64,000 nt of DNA from Flavobacterium sp. GTDB lineage: Bacteria; Bacteroidota; Bacteroidia; Flavobacteriales; Flavobacteriaceae. A program made the translations under genes and the position numbers. This document shows, piece after piece, positions 53,092-61,581 of the stretch (the stretch's first letter is position 1; each line of letters begins with the position of its first letter). A model generated the notes under the pieces. The model saw only the letters and a program-made list of their open reading frames with translations, had not been told where the DNA came from and searched no databases. The stretch is from the NCBI RefSeq assembly GCF_029945805.1, contig NZ_JAQSDH010000011.1:11124-75123 (forward strand), read 5' to 3'.

Positions 53092-53105
53092 CGAAAACGT
53101 TTTCG
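53092..53105. promoter_or_regulatory. LacI-type operator 2 of the sucrose-type locus
   Basis: The same 14-bp palindrome extends here to the 20-bp perfect palindrome TACCGAAAACGTTTTCGGTA (53089-53108), 36 bp upstream of the LacI gene start. It would sit beside the lacI-type promoter (CATATTTG at 53129-53136), consistent with autoregulation. Confidence 0.88.
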
Positions 53106-53140
53106 GTAAGATATTAAGAATTTTTTATCATATTTGTTAA

Positions 53141-54160
53141 ATGAGAGAGATAACACTTAAACAAATTGCCGAAACTATAGGAATTTCAATTACTACGGTA
53201 TCCAAAGCTTTAAAAAACTATCCCGATGTTAGTCCAAAAACAAGAAAAGCGGTTTTAGATTTAGCACAATCATTGGGTTATACACCAAATAGTTTTGCGG
53301 TTAATCTCAGAACCAAAGAATCCAAAATTATTGGTTTAATAATTCCGGAAGTTGTACATCACTTTTTTTCAAATGTTATCAATGGAATTATAGATGAAGC
53401 AGAAAAAAATGGCTATTTGGTCATTATACTTCAATCGAATGAATCTTTAGAATTGGAGAAAAAGCAAGTGGAACTTTTGATGAATAAAAGAGTTGACGGC
53501 ATAATTATGTCGCTTTCTAATGAATCAAATGATGATGAACATATTAGAGATATTCTCCGAAAAGAAGTCCCTTTTGTAATGTTTGATAAAATCTCCAAAC
53601 TCATTCCGTGTTCAAAGGTAATTATTAATGATCAAAAAGCGGCATTCAATGCCGTTGAACATCTCATAAGTAAGGGATGCAAAAAAATAGCTCACATACG
53701 AGGTCCGATAAACCCTCAAAATGCCATTGACCGATTTCTAGGTTATAAGAAAGCTCTCGAAAAAAACAGTATACCATTTGATCCAAAATTGGTATATACC
53801 TGTAAGAATGTGACTTTTGAAGAAGGGCGAGAGTTTGCACAACAAATAGGGACTCAGCACCCAGATGTAGACGGAATTTTTGTAATTACGGATTTGGTAG
53901 CTGTTGGTGTTTTAGACTATTTTAATGAAATGAGAATACAGGTCCCCGAACAAGTAAAGATTATAGGATTCAGTAATTGGTTTATGTCACAAGTGATTAC
54001 TCCAAAATTAAGTACAGTGAGTCAACCTAGTTTTGAGATGGGAAAGGAATCTTTTAAATTATTGTTGGAAGAGATGCACGCTAAAAAAGAAGCACTTCCA
54101 TTTAAACCCAAAATAGTTGAATTGGACACTCAGATTATACCGAGACAATCTACATTATAA
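53141..54160 (+). CDS. LacI-family regulator of the sucrose-type locus
   Basis: This 339-aa LacI/GalR protein has the helix-turn-helix ITLKQIAETIGISITTVSKAL (about 4-24; IA..IGIS..TVSK.L), the hinge YTPNSFAVNLRTKES and a sugar-binding domain beginning GLIIPEVVHHFFSNVINGII. It is divergent from the receptor gene, with two operators between. The HTH recognition residues (SITTVSKALKNY) are very like those of the maltose-locus regulator (SISTVSKSLKNS), which agrees with the shared operator sequence. The inducer is inferred to be sucrose or a product of it. Confidence 0.92.
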   Translation: MREITLKQIAETIGISITTVSKALKNYPDVSPKTRKAVLDLAQSLGYTPNSFAVNLRTKESKIIGLIIPEVVHHFFSNVINGIIDEAEKNGYLVIILQSNESLELEKKQVELLMNKRVDGIIMSLSNESNDDEHIRDILRKEVPFVMFDKISKLIPCSKVIINDQKAAFNAVEHLISKGCKKIAHIRGPINPQNAIDRFLGYKKALEKNSIPFDPKLVYTCKNVTFEEGREFAQQIGTQHPDVDGIFVITDLVAVGVLDYFNEMRIQVPEQVKIIGFSNWFMSQVITPKLSTVSQPSFEMGKESFKLLLEEMHAKKEALPFKPKIVELDTQIIPRQSTL

Positions 54161-54191
54161 AAGAAAGTTGGTCAAGTTGTAAAATTACAAT

Positions 54192-54216
54192 CCCTGCCAT
54201 TATGGAAGGGCTTTTG
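54192..54216. terminator. Weak terminator hairpin after the LacI gene
   Basis: CCCTGCC and GGAAGGG (54192-54210) form a stem with one mismatch, followed by CTTTTGATTATTTT. It lies between the convergent LacI and AsmA-like genes. Confidence 0.5.
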
Positions 54217-54217
54217 A

Positions 54218-56842
54218 TTATTTTGTTGGCGTCGTAGTTGCTGGTGTTTCAGTTTTCTTGGGTTCCTCTTTTTTGTTTTTATTGAACAAACCATTCAGTA
54301 AATCTTTGGCTCTGTCCTTTACGTCCGTGTTCACATTCGTTTTAGTACTGTCTGTTTTTGGTTTTGTCGCGTTTGAAATAATAGTACTCAAAGCGTCTTT
54401 TGTTCCAGTTACTAATTTATCTCTTTGTTGTTTTACCAAATTATTCACTAAAGTTGTCGTGGCTTGTTTAATATCAGTGCTAATTTGTGGTTTGCTAAAA
54501 TTACCCGTTAAAATAGCTTTGATTGGTATACTTTCAACTTTTTTTGCATCGGCTGGAGTTAATTTGGCAATCAAATTAGTGGCTTCCGTTCCTAAATATT
54601 TTGCCGGAACATCAAAGGCTAAGTTGTAATTCATATTTTGATCAAATCCGTGTGTTCCGCCAACGGTTACTTTAATGTCTTGGTATTTGATATCAAAAGG
54701 TTTAACGTTAACTTTTCCGTCTTTGAATGTCAATGCAGCTTTCAAATCGTTTAGGTTTAATTTTTTCAAATCGATAAAACTTAATTTATCATCTAAAGCG
54801 CTTAATAAAGTTGAGTTGCTTGAATTAATTGTAGTTGAAAGTAATTGCCCTAATAAATCTCCAGTAATCGAGGTCAAATCGGGAGCCATTTCTTTGTCTT
54901 TTAAGTTTCCAGAAAGTTTGATTGTGGAATTCAGTTTTCCATTGATGATTCCAGCAATCGGAGCAATTTTTTTCATCATTTCCAATTGCGTAAAAGTTTG
55001 TGCAATATCAACACCGTTTAAACCTAAATTCATATTGAACTTCGAAATTTTTTCCTTTGTAGAAACATCTCCATTGAATGCAATCGAACCTCCAAAAATA
55101 TCTGTTTTACCATTTTCTAAGGTTGCTTTTTGGTCTTTAATAATAATTTTTCCCGAAACATTTTTTAGTACTAAATTATCATACAAAACCGTATTTGCTT
55201 TTGCGGTTAAAGAACAATTCAGAAACGCAGGGATTTTCATGGCTTCCGTTGGTTTTGCGTCTTTTTTGGTTTCATCTTCTCCCGAAGTCATAAAATCGCT
55301 TACCGCTAATTGATTGGAATTCAAATTAAAGTTTCCTTTCAATTCTTGGTTTTTAAATACAAATCCGTAGAAGTTTTCCAAAACGCCATTTACGGCTAAA
55401 TCTGTTTTTCCGTTAGTAGCATTGAATTGCTTAAGATTCACTCGACTTGGATCAAAGGAAACCAAAGCCTTGCTGATTTTCATTGTTTTTCCGGTATCGT
55501 CAGTATAATTAAATCCAGTTAAATCGAGCATTCCCGCATTTTTGATTCGAGCGTAATCGCTTTTTTCTACAGATTGCATATCGAATTCGGTAGTGACATC
55601 CGCTTTTAAAATTCCCGATAGCGGTTTGTCTAATTTTATTGGATACGCTTTAGAAAGATTACCCAAATTGATGGTTCCTTTAAGAGCCGCATTTACTAAA
55701 GCATTTTCCGCAATATTTTTAATATTCGCTTTGGCACTGAAAACATCTTGATCAATTTGAAACGTAAGTTTGTCTAAATTGACATAAGTGTCATTCATCA
55801 GTCCGGTTTCGTTGATTATTTTAGTATCGATAACGATGTTCTGAACAGATTTAGGAAGATTAGGATATTGAAACGAAGCATTATTCGAGGCAATTTCAAT
55901 GTTGAATTTCGGAATAGTGGTATCCGATAATAATCCTTTTGCAAATCCGGCAACGGTAAAATCTCCGCTAGTTTTTACATCTTTAAGATTACTTGAATAC
56001 TGCGCTGGAATTAATCCTAAGAAATTTTTAAAAGAAGAGGTTGGTGTTTTGAAGTTCAAATCATATTGCTGTCCGGCATCTACTAACTGTATAAAACCAT
56101 CGAATTCTAAAGGCAATTCGTTTATTTTTGCTTTGTTTTCTTTGAATGTGTATTTGCTATTGTCCAAATCAATGCCAAGGACAGCATCCAGCGAAAGCGG
56201 CACATTTTTCATATAATTCACTTTGTCCATATCAAGCGAAATTTTGGTAGTAGTTTTAGTAACCAAATCTAATTTCGATGCGGCAAAATCGCCAGTTCCT
56301 TCATGATTAATGCTGTCTAAAACCATTCTCACTTTTGACTTTTCATCAGTGTATTTGAACTTGAAATTTTCAACAGAATATTCTTTTATTTTTAAAGAAA
56401 GCGGTTTGCTTTTTCCGTCATCGCCTTTTTTAGCCTCTTTTATCGCGATGTCATAATTCCCTACACCCTCTTTATTGAAAATGATGTTAATCAATCCATT
56501 TTTAGTTGAAATTGCGTCAATGCTCATCGGTTCATTTTCACCTTTAAACAATTCTTTGATTGACATTTTAAGATTCAATTCGCCTAACGAAATTAAAGTG
56601 TCGCCTTCAAATGGTGCTTTATTGATGATGGAAAGCTTTTCAATTGAAACGCTAGCATTTGGAAAGTTTCTAAACAAACTCAAATCAGCATCGGCAAACG
56701 CCACTTTAGCATCTACTTTTTCATTAATAGCCGTTAAAATTCGCGCTTTAATTTGCTCTTTAAAGAAATATGGAATTGCAAAAGCTGAAATAATTAATAA
56801 TAATAAAAGTATTGCAACAATTTTGAAAATTTTCTTTAACAT
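54218..56842 (-). CDS. AsmA-like protein, second copy
   Basis: This 874-aa protein has one N-terminal membrane segment (IVAILLLLLIISAFAIPYFF, about 7-26) and the AsmA opening (KVDAKVAFADADLSLFRNFPNASVSIEKLSIIN) followed by a long beta-rich body. The C-terminal part has KPFDIKYQDIKVTVGGTHGFDQNM, then GNFSKPQISTDI and a Lys/Thr-rich tail (KKEEPKKTETPATTTPTK). It resembles the AsmA-like protein at 28099-30870 in length and architecture, including the Thr-rich end. The likely role is in envelope or outer-membrane lipid homeostasis at the inner membrane and periplasm. It is not obviously tied to the sugar locus beside it. Confidence 0.82.
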   Translation of the reverse strand: MLKKIFKIVAILLLLLIISAFAIPYFFKEQIKARILTAINEKVDAKVAFADADLSLFRNFPNASVSIEKLSIINKAPFEGDTLISLGELNLKMSIKELFKGENEPMSIDAISTKNGLINIIFNKEGVGNYDIAIKEAKKGDDGKSKPLSLKIKEYSVENFKFKYTDEKSKVRMVLDSINHEGTGDFAASKLDLVTKTTTKISLDMDKVNYMKNVPLSLDAVLGIDLDNSKYTFKENKAKINELPLEFDGFIQLVDAGQQYDLNFKTPTSSFKNFLGLIPAQYSSNLKDVKTSGDFTVAGFAKGLLSDTTIPKFNIEIASNNASFQYPNLPKSVQNIVIDTKIINETGLMNDTYVNLDKLTFQIDQDVFSAKANIKNIAENALVNAALKGTINLGNLSKAYPIKLDKPLSGILKADVTTEFDMQSVEKSDYARIKNAGMLDLTGFNYTDDTGKTMKISKALVSFDPSRVNLKQFNATNGKTDLAVNGVLENFYGFVFKNQELKGNFNLNSNQLAVSDFMTSGEDETKKDAKPTEAMKIPAFLNCSLTAKANTVLYDNLVLKNVSGKIIIKDQKATLENGKTDIFGGSIAFNGDVSTKEKISKFNMNLGLNGVDIAQTFTQLEMMKKIAPIAGIINGKLNSTIKLSGNLKDKEMAPDLTSITGDLLGQLLSTTINSSNSTLLSALDDKLSFIDLKKLNLNDLKAALTFKDGKVNVKPFDIKYQDIKVTVGGTHGFDQNMNYNLAFDVPAKYLGTEATNLIAKLTPADAKKVESIPIKAILTGNFSKPQISTDIKQATTTLVNNLVKQQRDKLVTGTKDALSTIISNATKPKTDSTKTNVNTDVKDRAKDLLNGLFNKNKKEEPKKTETPATTTPTK

Positions 56843-56874
56843 GGTAGGATCGATTTAGTTACGATTTATCTCAG

Positions 56875-56882
56875 CAAAAATA
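56875..56882 (-). promoter_or_regulatory. Promoter -7 element of the second AsmA-like gene
   Basis: The minus strand reads TATTTTTG, an exact TAnnTTTG match, 32 nt before the ATG at 56842. Confidence 0.45.
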
Positions 56883-57009
56883 AGTTCTTTTAATGATAAG
56901 ATGGTTATAATTAGTGAAGTTTTAAGATTTTAACCTTTGAGAAAATGTTATTAACAGTCGGTTGTTTTATGTAAATATTTTAAAATAGTTTTAGTTAATT
57001 TGTGCTTCA

Positions 57010-58146
57010 ATGAAAAATCAGCACCAAGTTATACTTTCTTTAGGCACCAATCAGGGCAACCGTCTCGAAAACATAGAGCGTTGTATAGCTAGTTTGCACA
57101 AAGAAATTGGCACAATTATTAAGGTTTCCAAGCTTTATGAAACGCCTTCTTGGGGTTTTGACAGTGCCAAATTTTACAATTGTACTGTAATGATGAATAC
57201 GCATAAAAGTGCACACCAAATTTTGGACGAATGCCTTTTACTTGAAGAAGCCTTAGGAAGAGTGCGTTCGGGAGTACAAGGTTATGAAGCCCGAATAATA
57301 GATGTTGATGTGATTACTTTTGACGAAGAAATTATTGCTTCCGACAAACTGCAAGTGCCACATCCGGAAATGCAAAATAGACTTTTTGTTTTGTTGCCCA
57401 TGCGTGATTTGAATTTGGACTGGCGGCATCCGATTTTACAGAAATATTTACACGAATTACTAGTGTTGTCAGAGGATAAAAGCAATTGCATCTTTGTTCA
57501 AAATCTGGAAATTCCGATAGCGAAAATTAAGATAAATCAGTACAATTACATTGCTATTGAAGGAAATATTGGTGCCGGAAAAACAACTTTGTCCAATAAA
57601 CTAGCAGAAGATTTTAATGCGAAAACCGTTTTGGAACGTTTTGCAGACAATCCGTTTTTGCCCAAATTTTATGAAGATCAAAACCGGTATGCGTTTCCAT
57701 TAGAAATGTCATTTTTAGCCGATAGATACCAACAAATTTCAGATGATTTAGCGCAATTTGATTTGTTTAAAGATTTTATTGTTGCCGATTATCATATTTT
57801 TAAATCTCTAATTTTTGCGAAAGTTACGCTCGCAGAAGATGAATTTCGGTTGTACAAAACGATGTTTGATATTATTTATAAAGAAATGCCGAAACCCGAT
57901 TTGTATATTTATTTGTATCAAAGTACGGAGCGTCTTTTGGCAAACATAAAAGAAAGAGGAAGAAGCTACGAGCAAGAAATTCCAGCTGAATATTTAGAAA
58001 AAATCAACAATGGTTATTTAGATTATATCAAATCGCAGACAAGCCTTAACGTTTTGATTATTGATGTAACGAACAGGGATTTTCAAAATAATCAAGAGGA
58101 TTATGTGTTTGTTTTAGATCAAATCCAGAATAAAATTTCAGGTTAG
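57010..58146 (+). CDS. folK: HPPK-deoxynucleoside kinase fusion protein
   Basis: The first part (about 1-165) is 2-amino-4-hydroxy-6-hydroxymethyldihydropteridine pyrophosphokinase of folate synthesis: ILSLGTNQGNRLENIE, YETPSWGF, then the ATP/metal signature GYEARIIDVDVITFD and VPHPEMQNRLFVLLPM. The second part (about 178-378) is a deoxynucleoside kinase: P-loop EGNIGAGKTT (GNIGAGKT at 185-192), ERFADNPFLPKFYED, FLADRYQQ, ADYHIFKS, and the lid NIKERGRSYEQEI. The chain is continuous with no stop between. Such fusions are known in Bacteroidetes and join folate and nucleotide salvage activities. It ends 2 bp from the convergent lectin-like gene. Confidence 0.93.
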   Translation: MKNQHQVILSLGTNQGNRLENIERCIASLHKEIGTIIKVSKLYETPSWGFDSAKFYNCTVMMNTHKSAHQILDECLLLEEALGRVRSGVQGYEARIIDVDVITFDEEIIASDKLQVPHPEMQNRLFVLLPMRDLNLDWRHPILQKYLHELLVLSEDKSNCIFVQNLEIPIAKIKINQYNYIAIEGNIGAGKTTLSNKLAEDFNAKTVLERFADNPFLPKFYEDQNRYAFPLEMSFLADRYQQISDDLAQFDLFKDFIVADYHIFKSLIFAKVTLAEDEFRLYKTMFDIIYKEMPKPDLYIYLYQSTERLLANIKERGRSYEQEIPAEYLEKINNGYLDYIKSQTSLNVLIIDVTNRDFQNNQEDYVFVLDQIQNKISG

Positions 58147-58148
58147 CA

Positions 58149-60266
58149 TTATCGGATCAACGAGAAGTGGCCTTTAGTTTCTGGAAAAGTATCATTGATT
58201 TTTGCGATAAACCAATAATCATCCGCAGGTAATTTTTTACCATTCAATGTTCCATCCCAAAATAGATTGGTTGTATTTAAAACGGTAATCAATTTACCAA
58301 ATCTATCAAAAACAGCTATTTCAGCAGTTGGAAAATTGTTAGCGCCTTTTATATACCAATTGTCATTAACGTTATCACCATTTGGAGTGAAAAATTCGGG
58401 ATAAGCAATTACGACGAAAGCTTCTTGGTCTGAACCACATTGATTGGTTTCTCTAACATAAGCAATATAATTTCCACCATCAATAACTGTAAACACATTT
58501 GAAGATTGAAAATTTTGTCCGTCAATTGAATATTCAAAATCGGGACTTTGTACAGTTGTATTAATGGTTACGACCAAGCCTTGAACGTCAATAGTTGAAA
58601 TTATCGGTTGCGAAAGATAGGTTATGCTGAAATTTTTTGTTTTAGAGCAACTTTCCGGAGCAGGAGTTGTAACCACTACAGAATAAGTAGCTAATCCATT
58701 GGATTGGATAGTCTGAGTTGTTGCGCCAGTTGACCAAGCGTATATCATTCCGGGGTTTCCGGCATCTAATTGAGTTATATCGCCTTCACACAACACCAAA
58801 ACTTCATCAGTTAAATCTGGAGTATTATAAACATTTATAGTAATTGAAATTCTGTCAGAAAGGCAATTATTATAATTGGATTCAGCATAATAAACAGTGT
58901 TCTGATGGATATTCGGAACGACAAAATTGGTTCCTAAAAATATCGGATTAGTACTTGTTGGCGTATCATACCAAAACATTAATCCTAACGAAGTCTGCAC
59001 GTCAACTACAGTATACGCCTCTTCGCACATATAGTAAGGAGAAGCGCTAGTTAATACTGGTTTGGGCGTTACCGATGCTGTAACCGGAATTCTAGAAGTG
59101 TCGAGACAACCAGCAACATTTGCAGCAGCATAATATATAGTTGTCGCGCCAATTGTTGGTGTAGTAAAACTATTTCCAGTAAAAAGTGATGCACCTCCAG
59201 TTGCAGTATCATACCAATGAACTATTCCCGTATTAGAAACTGCTTGTAAAGTCACAGTTCCCGATCCGCAACGGATGGCACCCGAATTAGAAGTCAATGA
59301 AGCAATAGTTAGTGAAGTACTAGTAGAAATTTGCAAAACAGGATCGCCAGGCATGCCACCATATTCTACAATATAACCCTTAGGCTGATAATCACCACTC
59401 AGTGCTCCCGTGTCTGACAAATCATTCCAAGATCCTAAAATTCCAACGCCAGGAGCAGTAATATGAGCGTAATTTTCGTTTCCTTGATTATTAGGTTCGC
59501 TAGTATTCCAAAAAGCATAATTTGTAGTAAACCCAGTGAAATTACCTTGCCAAAAAGTAAGTCCAACTTCAGGGCCAGTCATCCATTTCCAAGTGCCTTC
59601 CGTGGCTTCATCGCTACCTCCAATCCAACCCGCTCCTGTAGTTTGTTCTCCTGCGATCTGCGCTTCTTCTGCAGAGATAATTGTAGCTAAGTAACCTTGT
59701 AATCCGTAATAAGTAGTATTTTGAGCCGCAACTCTGGAATCAGACCATTTAATTCCGAGATTAGGAATGTATAAATAATAATGACCATTTGAAGGAAGGT
59801 AATTTGCCTGCCCAACAGAAATCGAAAAATTTCTTGTGCCAGTTGGATTTACAGACGAAGATGAAAATTCAACGTCTTCAATTGCCGCGATAAGATCGAT
59901 GTATGTGGGCTGTGTTGAAACGCCGCTCAACTTTAAAGTTGCTGTAGTAGCATTCCAACTCGAAACTATAGTTGGATGAACTCCTGTGGGAGTCAGTACA
60001 TCTTCACCAAAAACAAATCCAGAAGAAATCTGAATATAAATAGCGTCAATTCCGGTATCATCGGGATCGGTAATTGTCATATTGGTAACAATTTTTACAG
60101 AACTCCCGGGACAGTATATTTGATTGCCTGTTGCCGATAAAATTGGTGCGGTATTGGTTGTGGGATTGGTTTGTAGAATTTTGAATGCGTATGCTTTTCC
60201 CAAAGAAGTCTGGAAAAGTAATAGCAGAAAAATAAAAAATGAAATGTTTTGGGACATTATTTTCAT
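58149..60266 (-). CDS. T9SS type B sorted C-type lectin-like surface protein
   Basis: This 705-aa exported protein has a signal peptide (FFIFLLLLFQTSLGKAYA), a cadherin-like N-terminal region (ILSATGNQIYCPGSSVKI, about 43-150), and a C-type lectin domain (about 158-305; GYLATIISAEEAQIAG, GWIGGSDEATEGTWKWMTG, FWNTSEPNNQGNENYAHI). Ig-like repeats with paired cysteines follow, and the T9SS type B (gliding-motility-associated) tail closes it: FFTPNGDNVNDNWYIKG, FDRFGKLI, DGTLNGKKLPADDYWF. It should reach the cell surface through SprA. A binding or adhesion role is likely; the ligand is unknown. Confidence 0.88.
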   Translation of the reverse strand: MKIMSQNISFFIFLLLLFQTSLGKAYAFKILQTNPTTNTAPILSATGNQIYCPGSSVKIVTNMTITDPDDTGIDAIYIQISSGFVFGEDVLTPTGVHPTIVSSWNATTATLKLSGVSTQPTYIDLIAAIEDVEFSSSSVNPTGTRNFSISVGQANYLPSNGHYYLYIPNLGIKWSDSRVAAQNTTYYGLQGYLATIISAEEAQIAGEQTTGAGWIGGSDEATEGTWKWMTGPEVGLTFWQGNFTGFTTNYAFWNTSEPNNQGNENYAHITAPGVGILGSWNDLSDTGALSGDYQPKGYIVEYGGMPGDPVLQISTSTSLTIASLTSNSGAIRCGSGTVTLQAVSNTGIVHWYDTATGGASLFTGNSFTTPTIGATTIYYAAANVAGCLDTSRIPVTASVTPKPVLTSASPYYMCEEAYTVVDVQTSLGLMFWYDTPTSTNPIFLGTNFVVPNIHQNTVYYAESNYNNCLSDRISITINVYNTPDLTDEVLVLCEGDITQLDAGNPGMIYAWSTGATTQTIQSNGLATYSVVVTTPAPESCSKTKNFSITYLSQPIISTIDVQGLVVTINTTVQSPDFEYSIDGQNFQSSNVFTVIDGGNYIAYVRETNQCGSDQEAFVVIAYPEFFTPNGDNVNDNWYIKGANNFPTAEIAVFDRFGKLITVLNTTNLFWDGTLNGKKLPADDYWFIAKINDTFPETKGHFSLIR

Positions 60267-60327
60267 TTCATAAAAATAGATAAAATAAAATACGACAATC
60301 TTAAAAAAATATAAAAAACTGTATAAA

Positions 60328-60858
60328 TTAACTCAACATCTTTTTAAACAAATCCCAGACCACAATGCCCATACTAACCGAAATGTTGAGGGAATGTTTA
60401 GTTCCCAATTGCGGAATTTCAATGGTGCCGTCGCAGATTTCAATTGCTTTTTGCGAAACACCATAAACTTCGTTGCCAAAAACTAAAGCGTATTTTTTAT
60501 TTTTTTCTATTTTAAAATCCTGAAGGAATATTGAATTTTCTACTTGTTCAATTGCGAAAACAGCAACATCATCTTTTTTTAAATTTTCAATTACGGATAA
60601 AACATCTTTTTGATATTCCCAATTCACAGTGTCCGTTGCGCCCAATGCCGTTTTGTGAATTTCCTTGTTTGGTGGAATAGCAGTAATACCACACAAGTAT
60701 ATTTTTTCAATGAGAAAAGCATCGGATGTTCTAAATACAGAACCTATGTTATGTAAACTTCGGATATCGTCAAGTATAATTAGTAAAGGCGTTTTTTTAG
60801 CTTCTTTAAAATCTTCAATTGATTTTCTGTCCAATTCTTTATTATCGAGCTTGCGCAT
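60328..60858 (-). CDS. TrmH/SpoU family RNA methyltransferase
   Basis: This 176-aa SPOUT enzyme would 2'-O-methylate a tRNA or rRNA ribose. It shows LLIILDDIRSLHNIGSVFRTSDAF (motif 1, with N and R), LVFGNEVYGVSQKAIEICDGTIEIPQLG (motif 2) and SLNISVSMGIVVWDLF (motif 3), which form the knotted SAM site. The length suits a minimal SpoU protein. I chose the ATG at 60858: an upstream in-frame ATG at 60897 lies inside the predicted promoter. The RNA target cannot be told from sequence. Confidence 0.9.
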   Translation of the reverse strand: MRKLDNKELDRKSIEDFKEAKKTPLLIILDDIRSLHNIGSVFRTSDAFLIEKIYLCGITAIPPNKEIHKTALGATDTVNWEYQKDVLSVIENLKKDDVAVFAIEQVENSIFLQDFKIEKNKKYALVFGNEVYGVSQKAIEICDGTIEIPQLGTKHSLNISVSMGIVVWDLFKKMLS

Positions 60859-60894
60859 ATTTTTTATTTTAAATTCCGACTTTGGATCGGAGGG

Positions 60895-60902
60895 CAAAGA
60901 TA
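60895..60902 (-). promoter_or_regulatory. Promoter -7 element of the SpoU gene
   Basis: The minus strand reads TATCTTTG, an exact TAnnTTTG match, giving a leader of about 30 nt to the ATG at 60858. Confidence 0.5.
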
Positions 60903-60905
60903 TTC

Positions 60906-60938
60906 AAAAAAAAAGTCCCGACGAATCGAGACTTTTTT
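60906..60938 (-). terminator. Terminator after the DUF1573 gene
   Basis: AAAAGTC pairs with GACTTTT, with an inner CGA/TCG stem, in the 60-bp gap after the DUF1573 gene. The minus strand ends in a T-run. It also abuts the SpoU promoter. Confidence 0.8.
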
Positions 60939-60957
60939 GAAATATAATTAAGTGAAA

Positions 60958-61428
60958 TTAGCTTTTTACCGTAGCTGCTCCTTCAGCTGGAGCATCTGGT
61001 AAAACTGTTCCTTTTATAGTAAGAACTTTAGTTTCTTGACCTGTAGCATTTGATTTTACAGTAATCGTTTTTGTGAATGCACCAACTCTGTCAGTAGCAT
61101 ATTTTACTCCAATAACTCCTTTTGCTCCTGGTGCAATTGCTGCTTCTGGTTTAGAAGGCACAGTACAACCACATGAACCTTGAGTACTTTCAATAGTTAA
61201 TGGTTTGCTTCCGTTGTTAACAAATACGAACTCTCTTTTTCCATCCGCATTGTGAGCAATTGTTCCGTAATCGATAGTTTCATTTTCGAAAACCATTCCA
61301 ACTCCGTCTACTTTTGGAGTTTCTGATTTTGTTGCAGTATCAGCCTTCTTAATCGCTTTCTTTGCTTGTGCATTGGTAGTTGCAACACTAAACATAGTAA
61401 TTGCAGCTAATAAAATAATTCTTTTCAT
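60958..61428 (-). CDS. DUF1573 domain exported protein
   Basis: This 156-aa protein has a signal peptide (MKRIILLAAITMFSVATTNAQ), a Lys/Ala/Thr-rich linker (about 22-40) and a DUF1573 Ig-like domain: FENETIDYGTIAHNADGKREFVF, NNGSKPLTIESTQGSCGCTVPS with the typical Cys-Gly-Cys, and the closing TKTITVKSNATGQETKVLTIKGTV. Homologues are common in Bacteroidetes and are periplasmic or surface proteins of unknown function. It has its own promoter and terminator. Confidence 0.88.
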   Translation of the reverse strand: MKRIILLAAITMFSVATTNAQAKKAIKKADTATKSETPKVDGVGMVFENETIDYGTIAHNADGKREFVFVNNGSKPLTIESTQGSCGCTVPSKPEAAIAPGAKGVIGVKYATDRVGAFTKTITVKSNATGQETKVLTIKGTVLPDAPAEGAATVKS

Positions 61429-61456
61429 TTTTATATAGTATTTAAGTTTCAGATGA

Positions 61457-61464
61457 CAAATCTA
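61457..61464 (-). promoter_or_regulatory. Promoter -7 element of the DUF1573 gene
   Basis: The minus strand reads TAGATTTG, an exact TAnnTTTG match, 28 nt before the ATG at 61428. Confidence 0.55.
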
Positions 61465-61581
61465 TTCAAAATTTGAAATGCAGTGTTTTTTTTTGTCTTA
61501 AGGTTAAATTAATTTTTTTAAAGATGGCTTAATCAGTCTAAAATATTTAAATTCGCTTTCACTTAATTAATTCTGAAACCA

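Noticed and set aside
53111..53122. AGATATTAAG near the sucrose operators as a further CATTAAG palindrome
   Set aside because: Only a half-arm-like word is present, with no partner arm, and it overlaps the LacI promoter region.
54675..55313. 212-codon plus-strand open frame inside the second AsmA-like gene
   Set aside because: It is the complement of beta-rich AsmA coding sequence; composition is what the antisense of Lys/Asn-rich codons gives.
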